NCBI RefSeq assembly: GCF_007830315.1 | Contig: NZ_VLKJ01000001.1 | Coordinates: 248,001 to 312,000, forward strand | Reading direction: 5' to 3' | DNA: 64,000 bases | Source of the DNA: Novosphingobium taihuense | Lineage (GTDB): Bacteria > Pseudomonadota > Alphaproteobacteria > Sphingomonadales > Sphingomonadaceae | In this document: positions 47,201-55,690 of the stretch, piece by piece | Position numbering within the stretch: the stretch's first letter is position 1 | Layout: each line of letters starts with the position of its first letter | Made by a program: the position numbers and the translations under genes | Notes under the pieces: model-generated | What the model saw: only the letters and a program-made list of their open reading frames with translations | Told to the model about the DNA's origin: nothing | Databases searched by the model: none

Positions 47201-50200
47201 TCCGTGCTTGCACCAAGTGTCAACGCTCCTACACGCAGAGCCCCAAGTGTGGAGAACGCGCCTTCCGCCAAGCCACCAGCGGCAAGGTCAGTCGTCAACT
47301 CGCGCGCAGCAGTGAGCGATGCCGCGTCAATATCGCCGCCAGCGAACAAACCAATATCGTCGACCGTGGCCGTAACGTTGCCAGTGCCAAAGATGTTGGC
47401 GCCCGCAGCAAGACGAACTGTTCCGCCTTCGACCACGGCGCCGTCAAGCAGCGCAATGTCGCCCAGAACCGAACGGATCGACAGGTTGCCGGTGGACACG
47501 ATCTGCGCAACGCGTCCGACGCCCTCAAGCGTCACGTTGCCAGTGGCCAGAAGCCGCACATCCGAGCCCGAAATCGTGCCAACTGCGCGAATGTCGAGTG
47601 GCACAGTGTCAGTGTTTCCGATCCGGACTGTGCCCGATACATCGATGTCACCGATGCAGATCGCACCCTCGAGGCAGTCAGGATCCAGCCGTTCGCCATT
47701 GTTCCGACGGGGCGAGGTCAGGCCGAGCGTCTGCAGCACATCGGCCCGGAAGCTCGCTCCAGTGAAAGTCGCCAGCCGCGCATCGATGGCCGCGCCTGAA
47801 AGTGCGATCGCGCCAGTCCCGGCCGACACGGTGGTACCGCTGCCAAACGCCAGCACGGCGATGTCTTCGGGAGCTAGCGAATACTGCAGCGTAAGCCCGC
47901 CCGCTGCGAACGTCACCGGGAGGCCGGGAACAGCTGCGGATGTGTTGGCCACGAAGCTGTTGTTCCGGCCGACAATGATGTCGTTGCCCGAACGCACGTC
48001 GATCCCGGTGCCCGTGCTGAAGCTGTTACCACCCGTTACGGCAATTCCGCCGCCGCTGGCGAACACGATGTCGCCGGCCGCATTGAACAAGCCACCGCCG
48101 CCAACTTCGCCCAGCGTCAGAAGACCATCAAAATAGAGCGTCGCACCGTCAGGAATCGCGCCTGCTTCAAGGTCGAGGGTCGCACCGCTGGCATTGCGGA
48201 TCGTGGCGTCCTGGCCGGCCCGAACCCGAAGGTTGCCGCCCGAGAAGTACCCGCTGGCTGCATCGCCGGTGACATTGCCGAAAGCATAGACGTCAAGCGA
48301 GCCAAGACCTGCCACGATTGCGGGGCCGGAAATCGTGAAATCGCCCGATGCATCGGCCAACAGGCTGGTAGTGGCTTCGATCGGACGGCAGGTCGTCGTA
48401 GCGCATCCAGCCACAGCGATGCCGATGCCGCCGCGCGATTGCAATTCGATAGAGTTCCCGGAGAACTGTCCGGTTCCGGCGGCAGCGATATCTATCCCGG
48501 TGTCACTGCCCAAATACGCGCTGCCACCTGCAGTGATGCTCAGCCCATCTGCTACCGAAAGCGAGATCGAACCAGCTGCCAGCAGGTTCAGGTCCCCATC
48601 AAACGCGATTGGTCCCGAGACCGCCGTCAGCGATATCGCCGGGTCGGAGAAGCCTGCAAAGGAACCCGACGCATCTCCGCTGAAGCTGGCGAAACGCATG
48701 GCATCAACCGGTGCCGTGCTCGATGATGTGAGCGAGATAGTCCCACCCAACTCATTTATGAATGCAAAGTTCGAGGCCGGGAAAGTGCGCTTTGATCTGA
48801 CGTCGACGCTTGTCGCACCTGCCACCAGCGAGCCCGTGCTCGACAAGCTGCCATCAGCAGAACTGAAGAAGACCTGGCCACCCGAGGGTGTGACGAAGGC
48901 GGAACTTCCTGGAAGTCCGACCCCGCTGGTTCCGCTGCCCCCTGCTCCGGCAAAGGGACGGTCGAAGGTTTCGCCGGTAGCATTTGCCAGCAGCGTTCCG
49001 AAGATTGCGACGCCTCCGGCCGCACCGACAGTAACCGTGCCGCCGCGGCCTGCTTCGGCAAGGCCGTTGTTACCCCCGTTGCCGCCAAGCGTGACCGGAG
49101 CAGTCGAGTTTGCTCCATCGCCGCCCAGCCCTGCAATGCCGCCGATCCCGTTGGCCGAGAGCGTGACAGTGCCGAGCAGGCCCAGCGACGCAGTGCCGTC
49201 GTCCAGCGCGGCGATGGCAACCGTGCCGCCGGTGCCCGAGCCGCTGTCGCCGCCGTTACCTCCATTGCCACCAATTCCGGTAGATGCCGTTATCGCTGCG
49301 AAGGCACTCCCACCATTTCCGCCAATGCCATTGGCAGAAAGCCCGACGTTGCCGTCTGCCGTAGCAAGCGCGATTGCGCCTCCTGCATCGGCCAGGACCG
49401 AGATGCTTCCACCCGTACCGCTGCCTCCGGCGCTGCCATCTGCCGAACTGCCGTCCACAGCGTAGCCGGACCCGTTGACGCCCGCGCCGCCACGGCCATT
49501 CGCATTGGCCACCAGGCTTGGCGCTTCCACACGGGAATTCAGACCGACTGCCTGAACACTTATCGATCCGCCGAAGCCCGCTCCACCTGCACCGCCGACC
49601 GACTGGTCAAATGTGCCGCTGACATCGAGACTGACGAACGAACCGCCAGCCCCACCCAAACCATTGGTGCCGAGCGTCAGGTCATCGAACGTGATGACGC
49701 CACCGCCCTGCGCCAGTGCATCGACAGTGCCGCCGCGGCCGCTGCCGCCGTCGCCGCCATCACCCAAAGTACGCCAGCCATTGGCTGCAGAGTTGCCGCC
49801 GAGTCCTCCGGCGCCGCCAATGCCATTCGACGCGAACAACGATCCTTCTGTGCCGGTCGAATTTAGTTGCCCGAGGTCAGATGCTACAAGACTGATTGCA
49901 CCGCCGGTTCCTGCCCCGCCTGCCCCGCCGTCACCCGCTTCGTCGACCGCATCCGAACCAGCGCCGCCGCGTCCGCCCGCGCCACCCAGCCCGGACACCC
50001 GCAGCGATGCGCCGGCAATGCTGAGATTTGTTCCGTCTCCAGTAACAGCGATGACGGCCTGCCCGCCGGTGCCGCTTCCTCCCGCGCCACCGCCGTATCC
50101 ATCGGTGGAGTTCCCACCGGCCTTGCCGAGACCTTCCGCAGAGAGAACCGGATCAGCGAACGAGGAACTGCCGCCGCTTACAAGAATACGGGCCGTACCA

Positions 50201-53200
50201 CCGAGACCACTGCCACCTTCGCCACCGATCAGGCCACTTTCGCCAGCCTGCCCGATGCCATCGGCACGCACTTCGAGATTGCGAGTGCTTCCCGAAGTGG
50301 TCGCCACGCCAAAATTGCCCACTAATTCCAGCGTGGAAGTGCCCCCGGCACCGTCGCCACCCTTGCCAGCATTCAGAGCGAATTCGCCTGCAGTATTCGC
50401 ATCATTGCCGGCCAGTCCGCCGAGACCCGTAGCATCGATCCCGATCATCTGGGCATCGAACGTTCCCGACAGGAAACGAATGCCCGCAGTGCCACCTTGG
50501 CCGTTGCCACCAGCCCCGGATCGATTGCCAACGCCCGAGCTTCCGAAAGTGAAACCGCCTGCACCACCCTCGCCGATAGCATTCACCGTTACCGTGACGG
50601 GAAGACCAGCCGAGGAGAAGGGTATCTCGCCCAAGGACCCGCCATCGATGGTCAGCAGCGCATTTCCACCTGTGCCGAGACCGCCGTCGCCCGCAGCACC
50701 AGTGCCATTAAAATCGTACCCTCCGTTACCAAAGTAACTGACGCCAAAGCCATCGGATTGCGACTTGTTGCCATTGGCTTCGACAGTAAGCCCCTCTGCC
50801 CGCAGAGTGCCACCGGTGAGGTTGACCGTGGCGCTGCCACCCGTGCCTGCACCACCGATGCCGCCGACAATGCCGAGGGCATCAGAGGATTGCGCTCCGT
50901 CACCGCCGAACCCAGACGCGGTCACGTCGACAGTGGAAGCCGTCAGCAGGCCTCCGGTGATCGAGAGCGTCGAAGTGCCGCCAGTCCCGCTTCCGCCGGT
51001 CCCGGGCGCAAAGCCGGCCACATTGTCGCCATTTCCACCTTCGCCGGTGGCCTCGATCGTGAGTGACGATGCCGAGAATGTACCTTCGGCCACGCTGAAG
51101 GAAACATCGCCGCCGACGCCCGACGCTCCGTCGCCCGCCTGGGCCACGAGGCCTGTCCGAGCGCTAATGTCTGGCCTGCCTCCTTGACCAAGGCTTGTAA
51201 GAGTTACCGAGTTGACCAGGACGCTGGTCGGCTTGCCGGTCTGGATGAAACTGACGGTGCCGCCCAGCCCCGTGCCCGAGCGTCCCGCTCCGTCGGTTCT
51301 CCGTCCTGCCACACCATTGGACAGGAGGCTCAAGCCGTCGCTGAAAGGCGAGTCCACAGCGGTGAAGGAGGAGTCAGCAATGGTGAAGCTGACAGTGCCG
51401 CCAGTACCGCTGCCACCATCCGGACCGCTTCCGCCACGCGCCGTGGACTGTAACGAGGCTGCCACGCCGAGATTGACATTGGCACCATTTTGCAAGTTCG
51501 CGCTGACGTTGCCGCCGACGGCGTCTATGCCGCTACCACTGGCGAAGGCCTGCGAATTCAGATAAAGCTGCGATGCACTCAGCGTACTGGCATCTGCAAC
51601 GAAACTCACATTGCCGGCAAGCTGCGTGACCGTGTCGTTGCGGCCTTCCGCCTGAAGCGACACCACCGACCCGAAAGTCTCGAGATTGGAACTACCTGAC
51701 AGGGTGAGCGACACCGTGTTGGGCGTAATCAGGTTGCCGTAGGCATAAGACTGCAGCCCGATGCTGCCGAAAGAGTCAGAAGTGACGCTCTGGACATTGT
51801 CATAGGAAAGGCTGACGTCGCCCAGCGTCGCCAAGCCGCCGTCACTCGCGGTAGCGTAGTTAGCGGCACTGATGCCACCAGTCGAAAATGATCCGTTGCC
51901 GTTCGCGAAGCTGATAGAAACGGCCCCAGCAGTGGCATTGAGCGGTACAGCTTCGACACCGGCGAAAGTCCCCGCATCTGAGGCGATCGCTATGCTGGAG
52001 GAATCGAACGTGCCTCCGTGCACCGTCAGCCTGGCAGCGCCTGCCACGGCATTACCACCGTTGACTGGCGACTGGAGGCTGAATGCTCCGTTGGCCGCGT
52101 ACGAGTAGATTTCCACGCCGCCAAGAGAACCGCCGAACGTGGAAGCTGCGCCGTCGGTCTGCACGATGTCAATCGTGACGTCACCGGCAATCGCGCTGCC
52201 TGCGGACAGTCCACCAACACCCGAAGTCGCCATGCTTTTCAGGTTGGCGCTGCCGAGGTTGAAGTCGCCGTCGGTAATCGTCAGGCCGACATTGCCCGAA
52301 GCGGCATCCTCGCCGACACTTCCGCCCAGCAACGCATCGCCATTAAGGGGATCGGTCTGAATCGCACCGGTTGCGATGGAGTAAAGATCCATCGCCCCGC
52401 CGACATTCAGCGAGCCGCCGCCTGCAACCGACACGGACACGTTGCCTGCCTTGGCGCCATTCATCGAACCAAGCGAAAGCCCGCTGTCCGCGACAAGGGA
52501 ATTGCCGTTGTCGATCTTTGCCGAGACATTACGCCGCGCCAGAAGGTCGACTGTGCCCCGCACCGACGTGGATGATGTAGTCGCATCGATGTTCACATCG
52601 CGGGAGGCATGCCCGATCAGGTCAGTCTGCGCGCCCGTCTGGCCGACCGTCAGTCCACTGATCGTAAGCGATGCATTTCCACCAACCACACTGTCGGCAG
52701 ACACATTTCCGCCTGCAACATTGTACCCCGCGGAGAGCACGATAGAGCCATCCACGACGCTCGCCGTCGTTGCTCCGTTGTAGCCCATCGAGCCGGACAC
52801 GACCGCCGTCATCGCCTGGTTCTTCGGTACGGCGACAAGATAGATGCGATGGTCTGCGTCGGTGGAACTGGAGTTTGCAGGCCACCCGGTCGCGCCGGTG
52901 TGAACAACGCCTTCAGTATCATCGCTGCCACTGTCGACGATGATGTCGAAGAGGCCACTGTTGATGGTCATCGTCGCCGCTTCAGCTGCGACGTAGGCGG
53001 CCGAGCCGTTGACCGAGACGGTGCCCGCCTGCTCCACGCGCGGCGCAACCACGGCGACGTAGCTGCTGTTGGCAAGGCTCGCATTGATCTGCGCGCCCGA
53101 CTGAATCGTCACCAACGATTTCGGGTCCAGCGCGGTGCCGAAGCGGATCTCGTTCTTGTCGCCATAGAGGCGCGAAACGGTGTCGGATGCCGGATCGATC

Positions 53201-53685
53201 GTGATCGGCAAGGACGTCAGCACAAGGCTGCCAACATTGAAGACGCCCTTCGGGCCAACGACCCAGCCGCCTGCGTTGTAGAACCAGACCTTGCCCAGAC
53301 TGCTCGATTCAACCGTCCCGGATATCGACAGCGGACCGCCGACAGCCGTATCCGTCACCCGGTTCAGCACGGTATAGGGCGTGCTGCCGTCGTAGATGAA
53401 ACGGAGGGTGTTGCCTTCGGGCAGGAAAACGCCCCCGCTGTCGCTTGCAGTCCAGTCCAGCAAAGCCTCGCTGTTGGTCACGAAGACCGCATCCAGACCC
53501 GGCGTTGAGCGCGACACGCCACTGATGCCGAACTGGGGCGTTGGCGTCCCGTTGACCGCTTGTCCGAGCGCCGGAGCAGGCATGGACGCGAGCGCCAGCG
53601 ATGCAGCACCGCCCGATATGCCGGCCAGGAGGCGGGCAATCGAAGGCTTGCGACGGAGCGACATGGCGGAAACGTTACGGGCCAT
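41215..53685 (-). CDS. giant TpsA-type adhesin (filamentous-haemagglutinin-like)
   Basis: A secreted protein of about 4156 residues, exported by two-partner secretion through the TpsB gene immediately upstream. An extended signal region (residues 1-42, ending ALGQA) precedes a haemagglutinin-activity TPS domain (about 45-250). A Gly/Ala/Ser-rich zone (about 750-1600) follows with repeats such as GGAGGAGTGG. The rest consists of beta-helix repeats of the type TSISATGALTL, with one segment duplicated. The only six cysteines fall in three close pairs, the last near the C-terminus (NGCVILSANTCNK), which recalls the C-terminal cysteine pair anchoring HMW1. The frame is open to a GTG at 53697, but ATG 53685 has GGAGG five bases upstream and overlaps the tpsB stop by one base. 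The frame is unbroken throughout. Confidence 0.88.
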   Translation of the reverse strand: MARNVSAMSLRRKPSIARLLAGISGGAASLALASMPAPALGQAVNGTPTPQFGISGVSRSTPGLDAVFVTNSEALLDWTASDSGGVFLPEGNTLRFIYDGSTPYTVLNRVTDTAVGGPLSISGTVESSSLGKVWFYNAGGWVVGPKGVFNVGSLVLTSLPITIDPASDTVSRLYGDKNEIRFGTALDPKSLVTIQSGAQINASLANSSYVAVVAPRVEQAGTVSVNGSAAYVAAEAATMTINSGLFDIIVDSGSDDTEGVVHTGATGWPANSSSTDADHRIYLVAVPKNQAMTAVVSGSMGYNGATTASVVDGSIVLSAGYNVAGGNVSADSVVGGNASLTISGLTVGQTGAQTDLIGHASRDVNIDATTSSTSVRGTVDLLARRNVSAKIDNGNSLVADSGLSLGSMNGAKAGNVSVSVAGGGSLNVGGAMDLYSIATGAIQTDPLNGDALLGGSVGEDAASGNVGLTITDGDFNLGSANLKSMATSGVGGLSAGSAIAGDVTIDIVQTDGAASTFGGSLGGVEIYSYAANGAFSLQSPVNGGNAVAGAARLTVHGGTFDSSSIAIASDAGTFAGVEAVPLNATAGAVSISFANGNGSFSTGGISAANYATASDGGLATLGDVSLSYDNVQSVTSDSFGSIGLQSYAYGNLITPNTVSLTLSGSSNLETFGSVVSLQAEGRNDTVTQLAGNVSFVADASTLSASQLYLNSQAFASGSGIDAVGGNVSANLQNGANVNLGVAASLQSTARGGSGPDGGSGTGGTVSFTIADSSFTAVDSPFSDGLSLLSNGVAGRRTDGAGRSGTGLGGTVSFIQTGKPTSVLVNSVTLTSLGQGGRPDISARTGLVAQAGDGASGVGGDVSFSVAEGTFSASSLTIEATGEGGNGDNVAGFAPGTGGSGTGGTSTLSITGGLLTASTVDVTASGFGGDGAQSSDALGIVGGIGGAGTGGSATVNLTGGTLRAEGLTVEANGNKSQSDGFGVSYFGNGGYDFNGTGAAGDGGLGTGGNALLTIDGGSLGEIPFSSAGLPVTVTVNAIGEGGAGGFTFGSSGVGNRSGAGGNGQGGTAGIRFLSGTFDAQMIGIDATGLGGLAGNDANTAGEFALNAGKGGDGAGGTSTLELVGNFGVATTSGSTRNLEVRADGIGQAGESGLIGGEGGSGLGGTARILVSGGSSSFADPVLSAEGLGKAGGNSTDGYGGGAGGSGTGGQAVIAVTGDGTNLSIAGASLRVSGLGGAGGRGGAGSDAVDEAGDGGAGGAGTGGAISLVASDLGQLNSTGTEGSLFASNGIGGAGGLGGNSAANGWRTLGDGGDGGSGRGGTVDALAQGGGVITFDDLTLGTNGLGGAGGSFVSLDVSGTFDQSVGGAGGAGFGGSISVQAVGLNSRVEAPSLVANANGRGGAGVNGSGYAVDGSSADGSAGGSGTGGSISVLADAGGAIALATADGNVGLSANGIGGNGGSAFAAITASTGIGGNGGNGGDSGSGTGGTVAIAALDDGTASLGLLGTVTLSANGIGGIAGLGGDGANSTAPVTLGGNGGNNGLAEAGRGGTVTVGAAGGVAIFGTLLANATGETFDRPFAGAGGSGTSGVGLPGSSAFVTPSGGQVFFSSADGSLSSTGSLVAGATSVDVRSKRTFPASNFAFINELGGTISLTSSSTAPVDAMRFASFSGDASGSFAGFSDPAISLTAVSGPIAFDGDLNLLAAGSISLSVADGLSITAGGSAYLGSDTGIDIAAAGTGQFSGNSIELQSRGGIGIAVAGCATTTCRPIEATTSLLADASGDFTISGPAIVAGLGSLDVYAFGNVTGDAASGYFSGGNLRVRAGQDATIRNASGATLDLEAGAIPDGATLYFDGLLTLGEVGGGGLFNAAGDIVFASGGGIAVTGGNSFSTGTGIDVRSGNDIIVGRNNSFVANTSAAVPGLPVTFAAGGLTLQYSLAPEDIAVLAFGSGTTVSAGTGAIALSGAAIDARLATFTGASFRADVLQTLGLTSPRRNNGERLDPDCLEGAICIGDIDVSGTVRIGNTDTVPLDIRAVGTISGSDVRLLATGNVTLEGVGRVAQIVSTGNLSIRSVLGDIALLDGAVVEGGTVRLAAGANIFGTGNVTATVDDIGLFAGGDIDAASLTAARELTTDLAAGGLAEGAFSTLGALRVGALTLGASTDITTGTSLEIGALALGGFNGSLSAGTVLDLGSTTDVNDLSLSAGTSVGFTSLLVDGNLVISGPSVTGTSAQAGGTLSITSDSLAADLLQSAGDLTLTVTNTAALGAVNSTGGSVTIDPALLTFDAITSASGITLSGGVITGGTLDAGTSIEVTATGALTLASANAGTTMSLGADSLQSGALDAGDSLTLTIANGATLTGAATAGGDLVASFGTLDFTTLGATGLVSLEGTDLTGSSITAGISLTALLAGNYAVTDAQSGTSLSLQSATATATTLSAGANLDATVTGLADLADVSALGDLTLSAGSLLSGSITAGGLVGIDVSGTATVGATTAGTTLTFDAGTLNADSLDAGTVLSLTAANAATITGTASAGTDASVSAASLTGGSFTATGNLGITTTGNAAFADASAGGALTLSGADVSITSLSGKTVDITATNVLGNSIALTDALSINATGDITLALIGPTAGTVDITGASLSLDLVNAGDLGIAISGDALIGSVLGSGKVTLSAANLQVDSLGAAGVVSLSGTTIGAGTILADSDLGISATGNVTLDRAEAGGTLAITAAGLGANTLQSADDLTLTVANTAALGTVTSTGGSIFIDPALLTFDAITSASGITLSGGTITGGTLDAGGAVDVNATGALTLTSARSGTTLSLIGASIQAGSLSSGATSSVAAQDLVSITNAINSGGDVSITAAGLATPLLQSNSGNVTLAISGLADLSNVAASGGDLLINAGTLRFASASGLRAVRLSGTDIAGTTVTSGTSTSISASLIANVGTVTAGSSATINGQDLTVSKVTAGTFTDFDGRIINVGETTAGTTAFVDAGDFIFDKLTAGESVEILSAGDTTGGSLIAGTTLSISARGDAQLDDAQAGGAITIGAANLNALTVTGDAGLSLVVTNAIDLDTVKVLGSFDLSGASLNLGSSSSGLDSTFSLTGNATIGSVAAGLATTGQNLVQIVVQALANSYTGGTLAPVFDVVQGQTITVSSSTNDLWSAGSLPRISDGDGLVVFRVATAQDDSGFQPGTQIGAAFGNLTIGNFSAPFGALVGQIGNETVLLGANGTVTAPATGTLSVGYWDSNAGDNFGSIAFTFGTGGGGGSVSSPANVSITTGGNLTVGSAAASSAITLDAAGALKLDTADAGTALSLTGNTIDAGTLMAGTNIAIASTGTSVIGNASAGGSFSADVGALDFTLIDADGAVDIRSLTGTRGGDITSGASITIDEDGAITLGNATATGTVDLAADGSLTYGKLDGGSVAVSAASASGGAITARTGSLALTTIGDLSTGALDARGAITLSARDATLASARSDDDIGANVRSFASPSISAAGNFIITGTGAVEVGTASGGDALNVTSQTLTFTRMTAGNALNITTSGDITGGDLVATGQMRINSGNGNFTYGTLDGGDIAIVGGSIAGGVLQARTGAVNIAVARSAALGAITAAANVGIDARTLAFSTINAGGAFGTNNGTMTGTSISAGQDISIFSQGDVSLSGLSGGVAAVRSNGVVNITGIELTGPISVSADAVGLDATGNLAIRRIFAERGNVDVTAGGSIDADTILALGDIDLLARNGDVTVGDLSAGYSDVFSDAVRPQGQVSGAVGQGNIDIVASDNIVINDVADAAQVFTMTAGDTIRINGLATGGQMDLSSADLAIGDSGRLGETAHTSAITLRNTGQGVTRLGDNIPSTTGGYAISQAEFARIRSRGDLTIRGIRPMLVGDLTVVAQAGTVQGQIGETGTLSLRSTGLISFLGGLSMSNAAGNTLSVSSSADGIFLDAQTGSIRLLEGETRGGSLLLSGSGIAMVTRTALGDIAQLTDTALITDRLGLNDGVTDGRTLVEADAITLRSDEQVYIQNTSIGTRLDDRRGLVANSLRIGSREGGVLDIVINGIVNGQTGVDAIEQITFEEAFTDLSSVNGCVILSANTCNKLPFEIIELRDLIEEVLKNDPADNALQVVDSFTKTSLIQLNQIAPAGFEPLIDEPVTGTGNDDLLGEGKQDGE
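45298..45508 (-). repeat. internal duplication in the adhesin, copy B
   Basis: About 210 bases closely similar to 46740-46948 on the same strand. Both encode the series TNTAALG...DPALLTFDAITSASGITLSGG...TGGTLDAG (given as fragments). It shows that the beta-helix region grew partly by segmental duplication. Confidence 0.8.
46740..46948 (-). repeat. internal duplication in the adhesin, copy A
   Basis: Partner of the segment at 45298-45508, located about 1.44 kb upstream in the reading direction. Differences are mostly single-base and many are at third positions, which suggests the duplication has been maintained under protein-level selection. Confidence 0.8.
48900..51440 (-). repeat. Gly-rich repeat region of the adhesin
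   Basis: About 2.5 kb of degenerate repeats whose coding strand is rich in GGC/GGT/GGA codons, giving units such as GGAGGAGTGG and GGNGGNGGDSGSGTGG, spaced by short beta-strand segments at intervals of roughly 40-70 residues. It is coding, in frame, and not a CRISPR or satellite array. Confidence 0.8.
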
Positions 53686-55577
53686 CACAGCCTCCACGGC
53701 AGGAGCTGGAACGAGAGATTGAGCATGAACCGGGCCTTGCCCTTGACGTTCAGGCCCAGCGGATCGTGCAAGGGCACGGCGACACCGGCGTCGAGCCGGA
53801 TGGCATCATGGATTGCTGCCCGAAGACCGCCGCCCACCGAGACAACCTTCTGCGGATCAAGTCCGTCGAACGTGCTGTCGTGGTTCCACACCCAAGCCGC
53901 ATCGACGAAAGCATAGGGCTGGAAGGCATTGCCACCTGCGACCTTCGGGATCATGGAGCCGACCCGCACTTCACCGCGCACGCCAACGCCGCTGTCACCA
54001 ATGACCGCGCCTGGATCGTAGCCACGCCCTATCGTGTAGTTGCCGCCCGAGAACTCCTCATACGACAGAAGCTTGTCCGGCGAATACTGGGCACGGGGCT
54101 GGAGACTGAGAGTCAGCTTGCGCACCGGGCGATAGTCGAAAACACCAGACGCCCGCAGAACGAAGCCCTTGGCCGTGCCTTCGATCCGGCTTGGCGTAAC
54201 CTTCCCAGCCCCCCGGCAGGTGGGCGCGAGCGCGCCAAGGCATCCTTTCGTCGCACCAAAAACATCGACACCTTGGCGTGCCTCGAGCGACAGTCCCCAC
54301 GACCAGTGCGGCTCGAACGGCGTGAAACCATCGCGACCAGTCAGGCTGCGCCGGCTGACGCCATTGGTGTCGGCTCGGGCATAGAGCACCCGCAGGCGAT
54401 CCCTGTTGAGCGCAATGCTGCCGAAATCGAGATCCTGATCCGCAATCTGGCCGCCCACTGCCAGCGTCAGGTTGTAGGCCTGAGAGCGCACGATGGGATA
54501 GCTCCCTTCAAGCGAGGCCGACAGCGTGCGCGAGTGGAAGTCCGCCCTCGCATCGATCACGGTTGGATTGGTCCAGCCGTAAGTGAAGTCACCCCGCAAG
54601 CTGAAGCCTTCGCCGCCGAGCCGCATTTCGTGACCGAGTTGCAGCACCTTCTGCTCGTGCAGGTCCGTCGTGGCAAAGAAGCTGGCGGTCGTCGAATCGC
54701 CAAGTCCGGTCAGCCCGTTGAGCTGGACCCGCGCAAGGCCGCTATAGCGCCCGACGGCGCGCGAACCGTAGTTCTGCACGCCGATTTCGGCGTAGACCGG
54801 AACGCGCCGTACAGAAACTTCGCCAATCACTTCTCCGGGCGAGCCTTCGAGCGGACGCAATGCGAGGCGGACGTCGAGGCCTGGAACGTCCTTGGCCAGC
54901 AAGAGATAGCGCTCGGCGCTATGTGTATTGAAAACAGGTTCTTGAGTCAGCTTGTTCAGATACCGCAGCAGGGCCTTCTCCGATCGCCCCGGATCGCCCT
55001 TGACTTGCACTCGCTTGAGGTGCGCGAGCAGCACGTCGAGCCGTACCGCCCCGCCGTCGATCTTCTGCGGCGGAACCTGCACGGCTGCCAGATAGCCTGC
55101 CTGGCGTAATGCGGTAGCAGCACGGTCGCGGATCTCGCAAATGACTGAGACTGGTTGCTCGGTGCCAAGAAACTCGGCGTAGCTCTGGGTCAGATTGAAA
55201 TCGGGTAGATCCTGCATGCCGGAGAAGGTGACCGAGGACAGCTTAAGCCGAATGCCTGCGAAATCTGGCGCTGCAAGGGGGCAAGGCGCTCGTTCGACTT
55301 CAGAGGCATCGACATCTACCGGACCGCCTCGATTAAGCGTGCCTTCGGCGACACCACGCTGAATTTCTTCACGCGTCGGAGGCTGTATCGAAGGGGGCGG
55401 AACGGTCTGCGCTGAAGCAGTTGAATTGATGAGGCCTAGAGCCAGGACGGACGCCAATGCCGCTGCCCGTACGGCTGCGCTGCTCGCAAACCGGGGTCGC
55501 GCAATCAGCGGATTGTCCCGCAGTGAAACAGGAAATGTCGCCCCGGCGCGGGGCATGGCGGCAACATTATCGGCCAT
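53685..55577 (-). CDS. TpsB outer-membrane transporter (ShlB/FhaC/HecB family)
   Basis: The outer-membrane pore that exports the TpsA adhesin encoded next to it. The 630 residues comprise an extended signal region (about 1-57, ending STASAQT), a proline-rich linker, two POTRA domains (about 90-260, with SSVTFSGMQDLPDF and RLALRPLEGSPGEVIGEVSV) and a 16-strand barrel. The conserved barrel-lid motif is IGRGYDPGAVIGDSG, matching the (V/I)RGY signature of the Omp85/TpsB superfamily. The C-terminal strand ends SFQLLPWRL rather than in phenylalanine, a little unusual. The stop TGA overlaps the adhesin ATG by one base. It lies 113 bases downstream of the second FecR-like gene, a space that includes a TGCCGA/TCGGCA hairpin. 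Confidence 0.92.
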   Translation of the reverse strand: MADNVAAMPRAGATFPVSLRDNPLIARPRFASSAAVRAAALASVLALGLINSTASAQTVPPPSIQPPTREEIQRGVAEGTLNRGGPVDVDASEVERAPCPLAAPDFAGIRLKLSSVTFSGMQDLPDFNLTQSYAEFLGTEQPVSVICEIRDRAATALRQAGYLAAVQVPPQKIDGGAVRLDVLLAHLKRVQVKGDPGRSEKALLRYLNKLTQEPVFNTHSAERYLLLAKDVPGLDVRLALRPLEGSPGEVIGEVSVRRVPVYAEIGVQNYGSRAVGRYSGLARVQLNGLTGLGDSTTASFFATTDLHEQKVLQLGHEMRLGGEGFSLRGDFTYGWTNPTVIDARADFHSRTLSASLEGSYPIVRSQAYNLTLAVGGQIADQDLDFGSIALNRDRLRVLYARADTNGVSRRSLTGRDGFTPFEPHWSWGLSLEARQGVDVFGATKGCLGALAPTCRGAGKVTPSRIEGTAKGFVLRASGVFDYRPVRKLTLSLQPRAQYSPDKLLSYEEFSGGNYTIGRGYDPGAVIGDSGVGVRGEVRVGSMIPKVAGGNAFQPYAFVDAAWVWNHDSTFDGLDPQKVVSVGGGLRAAIHDAIRLDAGVAVPLHDPLGLNVKGKARFMLNLSFQLLPWRL

Positions 55578-55690
55578 CGCAGTCGAATCTCCACAGGCGC
55601 GACCCGTGGCGGCTAACTCTATTGGCCTACCAAGACCTTGTTATAGTTACGGATTCACGTTGCCGAACAAAGTCGGCATTAGTGCTTCCC

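Noticed and set aside
42223..48136. Several 300-560-codon plus-strand ORFs opposite the adhesin
   Set aside because: Antisense of Gly/Ala/Thr-rich repeats gives open frames by composition; no motif or ribosome binding site supports them.
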